A stretch of 64,000 bases of DNA from Moorella thermoacetica. GTDB lineage: Bacteria; Bacillota; DSM-521; Neomoorellales; Neomoorellaceae. This document shows positions 63,264-64,000 of the stretch, piece by piece. The notes under the pieces were generated by a model. That model was given only the letters and a program-made list of their open reading frames with translations, ran no database searches and had not been told where the DNA came from. The translations under genes and the position numbers were made by a program. The stretch spans positions 1,266,001-1,330,000 of the forward strand of contig NZ_CP012369.1 of NCBI RefSeq assembly GCF_001267405.1, in the 5' to 3' direction. The first letter of the stretch is position 1; every line of letters starts with the position of its first letter.

Positions 63264-64000
63264 TCAAATATCGGTTTCCGCATCAAATATTTCCGGGCGC
63301 GTCAGTTCGACCTTCAATTTCCGCAGGTAGCTACCATCCTGGCGTTTCTCCATTACGCTGGTCGAAATTCCCACCTCAATGTCGAGTCCCGCCAGCTCTT
63401 TAACCTTGCTGATATGAAATTCAAGGAAATGGTATTGCTTATTGAGGGTATACTGGTGGTAATTAATTTTCTTAAATACTTCCAGCACCCGGGGAATGTC
63501 GTCTCCAAATACCTTGGCCGATTTGTAGAAGTAATCCCGTGGTGAGAAATACAGGAAGGCATCTACTTTCTGCCCGTAGTTTTGCTGGTAAATCTGGCCG
63601 GTATTTTTATTTTCCAGGGAGCAATAGTGAATGCCCAGCTGCAACCCCTTCTCCAGGGCAAAGTCTATCAGCTCCAGGCAATCCAGCTCGCTCCCGGCTA
63701 CCGGCAGGCCCCCGCCGTACCAGTAATTGTAAAGCACCCGATAGGGTGGATTCTTGATTTTATACCCCCTTTCGTTATATATATCCACATTATTGAAAGG
63801 AAAGCAGAACTCCAGCAAATTTATGCCAAAAATGCCTAGGCGATCCAGTTCCAGTAATACTTCCTGCATAGGTTTCCTGGTACCGGGCAGGACGGGCATT
63901 TCCACCATCACCCGGGGAATATACTCCCTGGCTAAGGCAATATGCTCGTAGGTGCGCCGCCGCACCCCTTCCGGGTCATGCAGCCTGATGCTGAAGCGTA
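63264..64000 (-). CDS. Radical SAM protein, C-terminal part
   Basis: The frame is open through the right edge, so the N terminus with the CxxxCxxC cluster is not visible; 245 residues are seen. IRLHDPEGVRRRTYEHIALA, VMVEMPVLPGTRKPMQEVL and GINLLEFCFPFNN are typical beta-strands of a radical SAM barrel. The tail carries conserved aromatic-rich segments. It may be functionally unrelated to dms; 151 bases separate them. Substrate unknown. Confidence 0.78.
   Translation of the reverse strand, partial: RFSIRLHDPEGVRRRTYEHIALAREYIPRVMVEMPVLPGTRKPMQEVLLELDRLGIFGINLLEFCFPFNNVDIYNERGYKIKNPPYRVLYNYWYGGGLPVAGSELDCLELIDFALEKGLQLGIHYCSLENKNTGQIYQQNYGQKVDAFLYFSPRDYFYKSAKVFGDDIPRVLEVFKKINYHQYTLNKQYHFLEFHISKVKELAGLDIEVGISTSVMEKRQDGSYLRKLKVELTRPEIFDAETDI

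Overview
The window looks like chromosome from a thermophilic, spore-forming acetogen of the Moorella group, most likely Moorella thermoacetica or a close relative. The evidence is the protein sequences themselves, an IspH-ribosomal protein S1 fusion, many Clostridia-type sporulation genes (spoIIP, spmAB, spoVAC-D-E-F, ytfJ), a K+-dependent membrane pyrophosphatase, a DMSO-reductase-type respiratory operon, moderately high GC, and strong Shine-Dalgarno sites often paired with GTG or TTG starts. I see no rRNA, tRNA, CRISPR array, prophage or transposase gene. The species is an inference.

Layout. 1-5.9 kb (minus strand): end of spoIIP, a DUF1614 membrane protein, fni, the ispH-rpsA fusion and plsC. 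6.1-19 kb (minus): a nearly unbroken aromatic supercluster, hutP-like, aroH, trpEGDCFBA, aroF, pheA, tyrA, aroA, cmk. The trp operon is preceded by a leader with a 5-nt-period (G/T)AG array followed by an intrinsic terminator, which is the architecture of TRAP-type attenuation. 19.2-22.9 kb (plus): a c-di-AMP riboswitch followed by a KimA-like permease, a small membrane protein, a membrane-anchored Usp protein and two TrkA/RCK proteins, a probable K+ uptake unit. 23-28.4 kb: hppA, ilvC, cobO and rluB (minus), then a PAP2 phosphatase (plus). 28.4-28.7 kb: copy 1 of a dispersed repeat of about 230 bp. 28.7-37.3 kb: ogt (plus), then spmB, spmA, dacF, ytfJ, a DUF2953 gene, scpB, scpA, an M50 protease, a CCA-transferase family gene and lysA (minus).

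37.4-44.5 kb: a carbohydrate and compatible-solute cluster, with a GT4 glycosyltransferase and a glycogen-debranching-type hydrolase on minus, and a second c-di-AMP riboswitch driving an OtsA-OtsB fusion followed by galU on plus. 44.5-47.6 kb (minus): a three-gene acyl-CoA dehydratase activase set with no dehydratase beside it. 47.6-51.5 kb (minus): spoVAC, spoVAD, repeat copy 2, spoVAE, spoVAF. 51.5-63.2 kb (minus): dmsABC, then a second, cytoplasmic-looking molybdopterin enzyme with a polyferredoxin and a four-cluster ferredoxin subunit, a PucR-type regulator, a TorD-type chaperone, an ACT protein and a UPF0210 protein. The right edge holds the C-terminal part of a radical SAM protein.

How it works together: chorismate is made and split toward Trp, Phe and Tyr within one supercluster; two separate operons (K+ uptake and trehalose synthesis) share c-di-AMP riboswitches and so form an osmotic regulon; the right-hand block supports reduction of an S- or N-oxide-type acceptor and a second molybdenum enzyme of unknown substrate. 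The most unusual signals are the trp leader beside a HutP-family gene, the split KimA/RCK cluster, the repeated element, and the second molybdoenzyme cluster.
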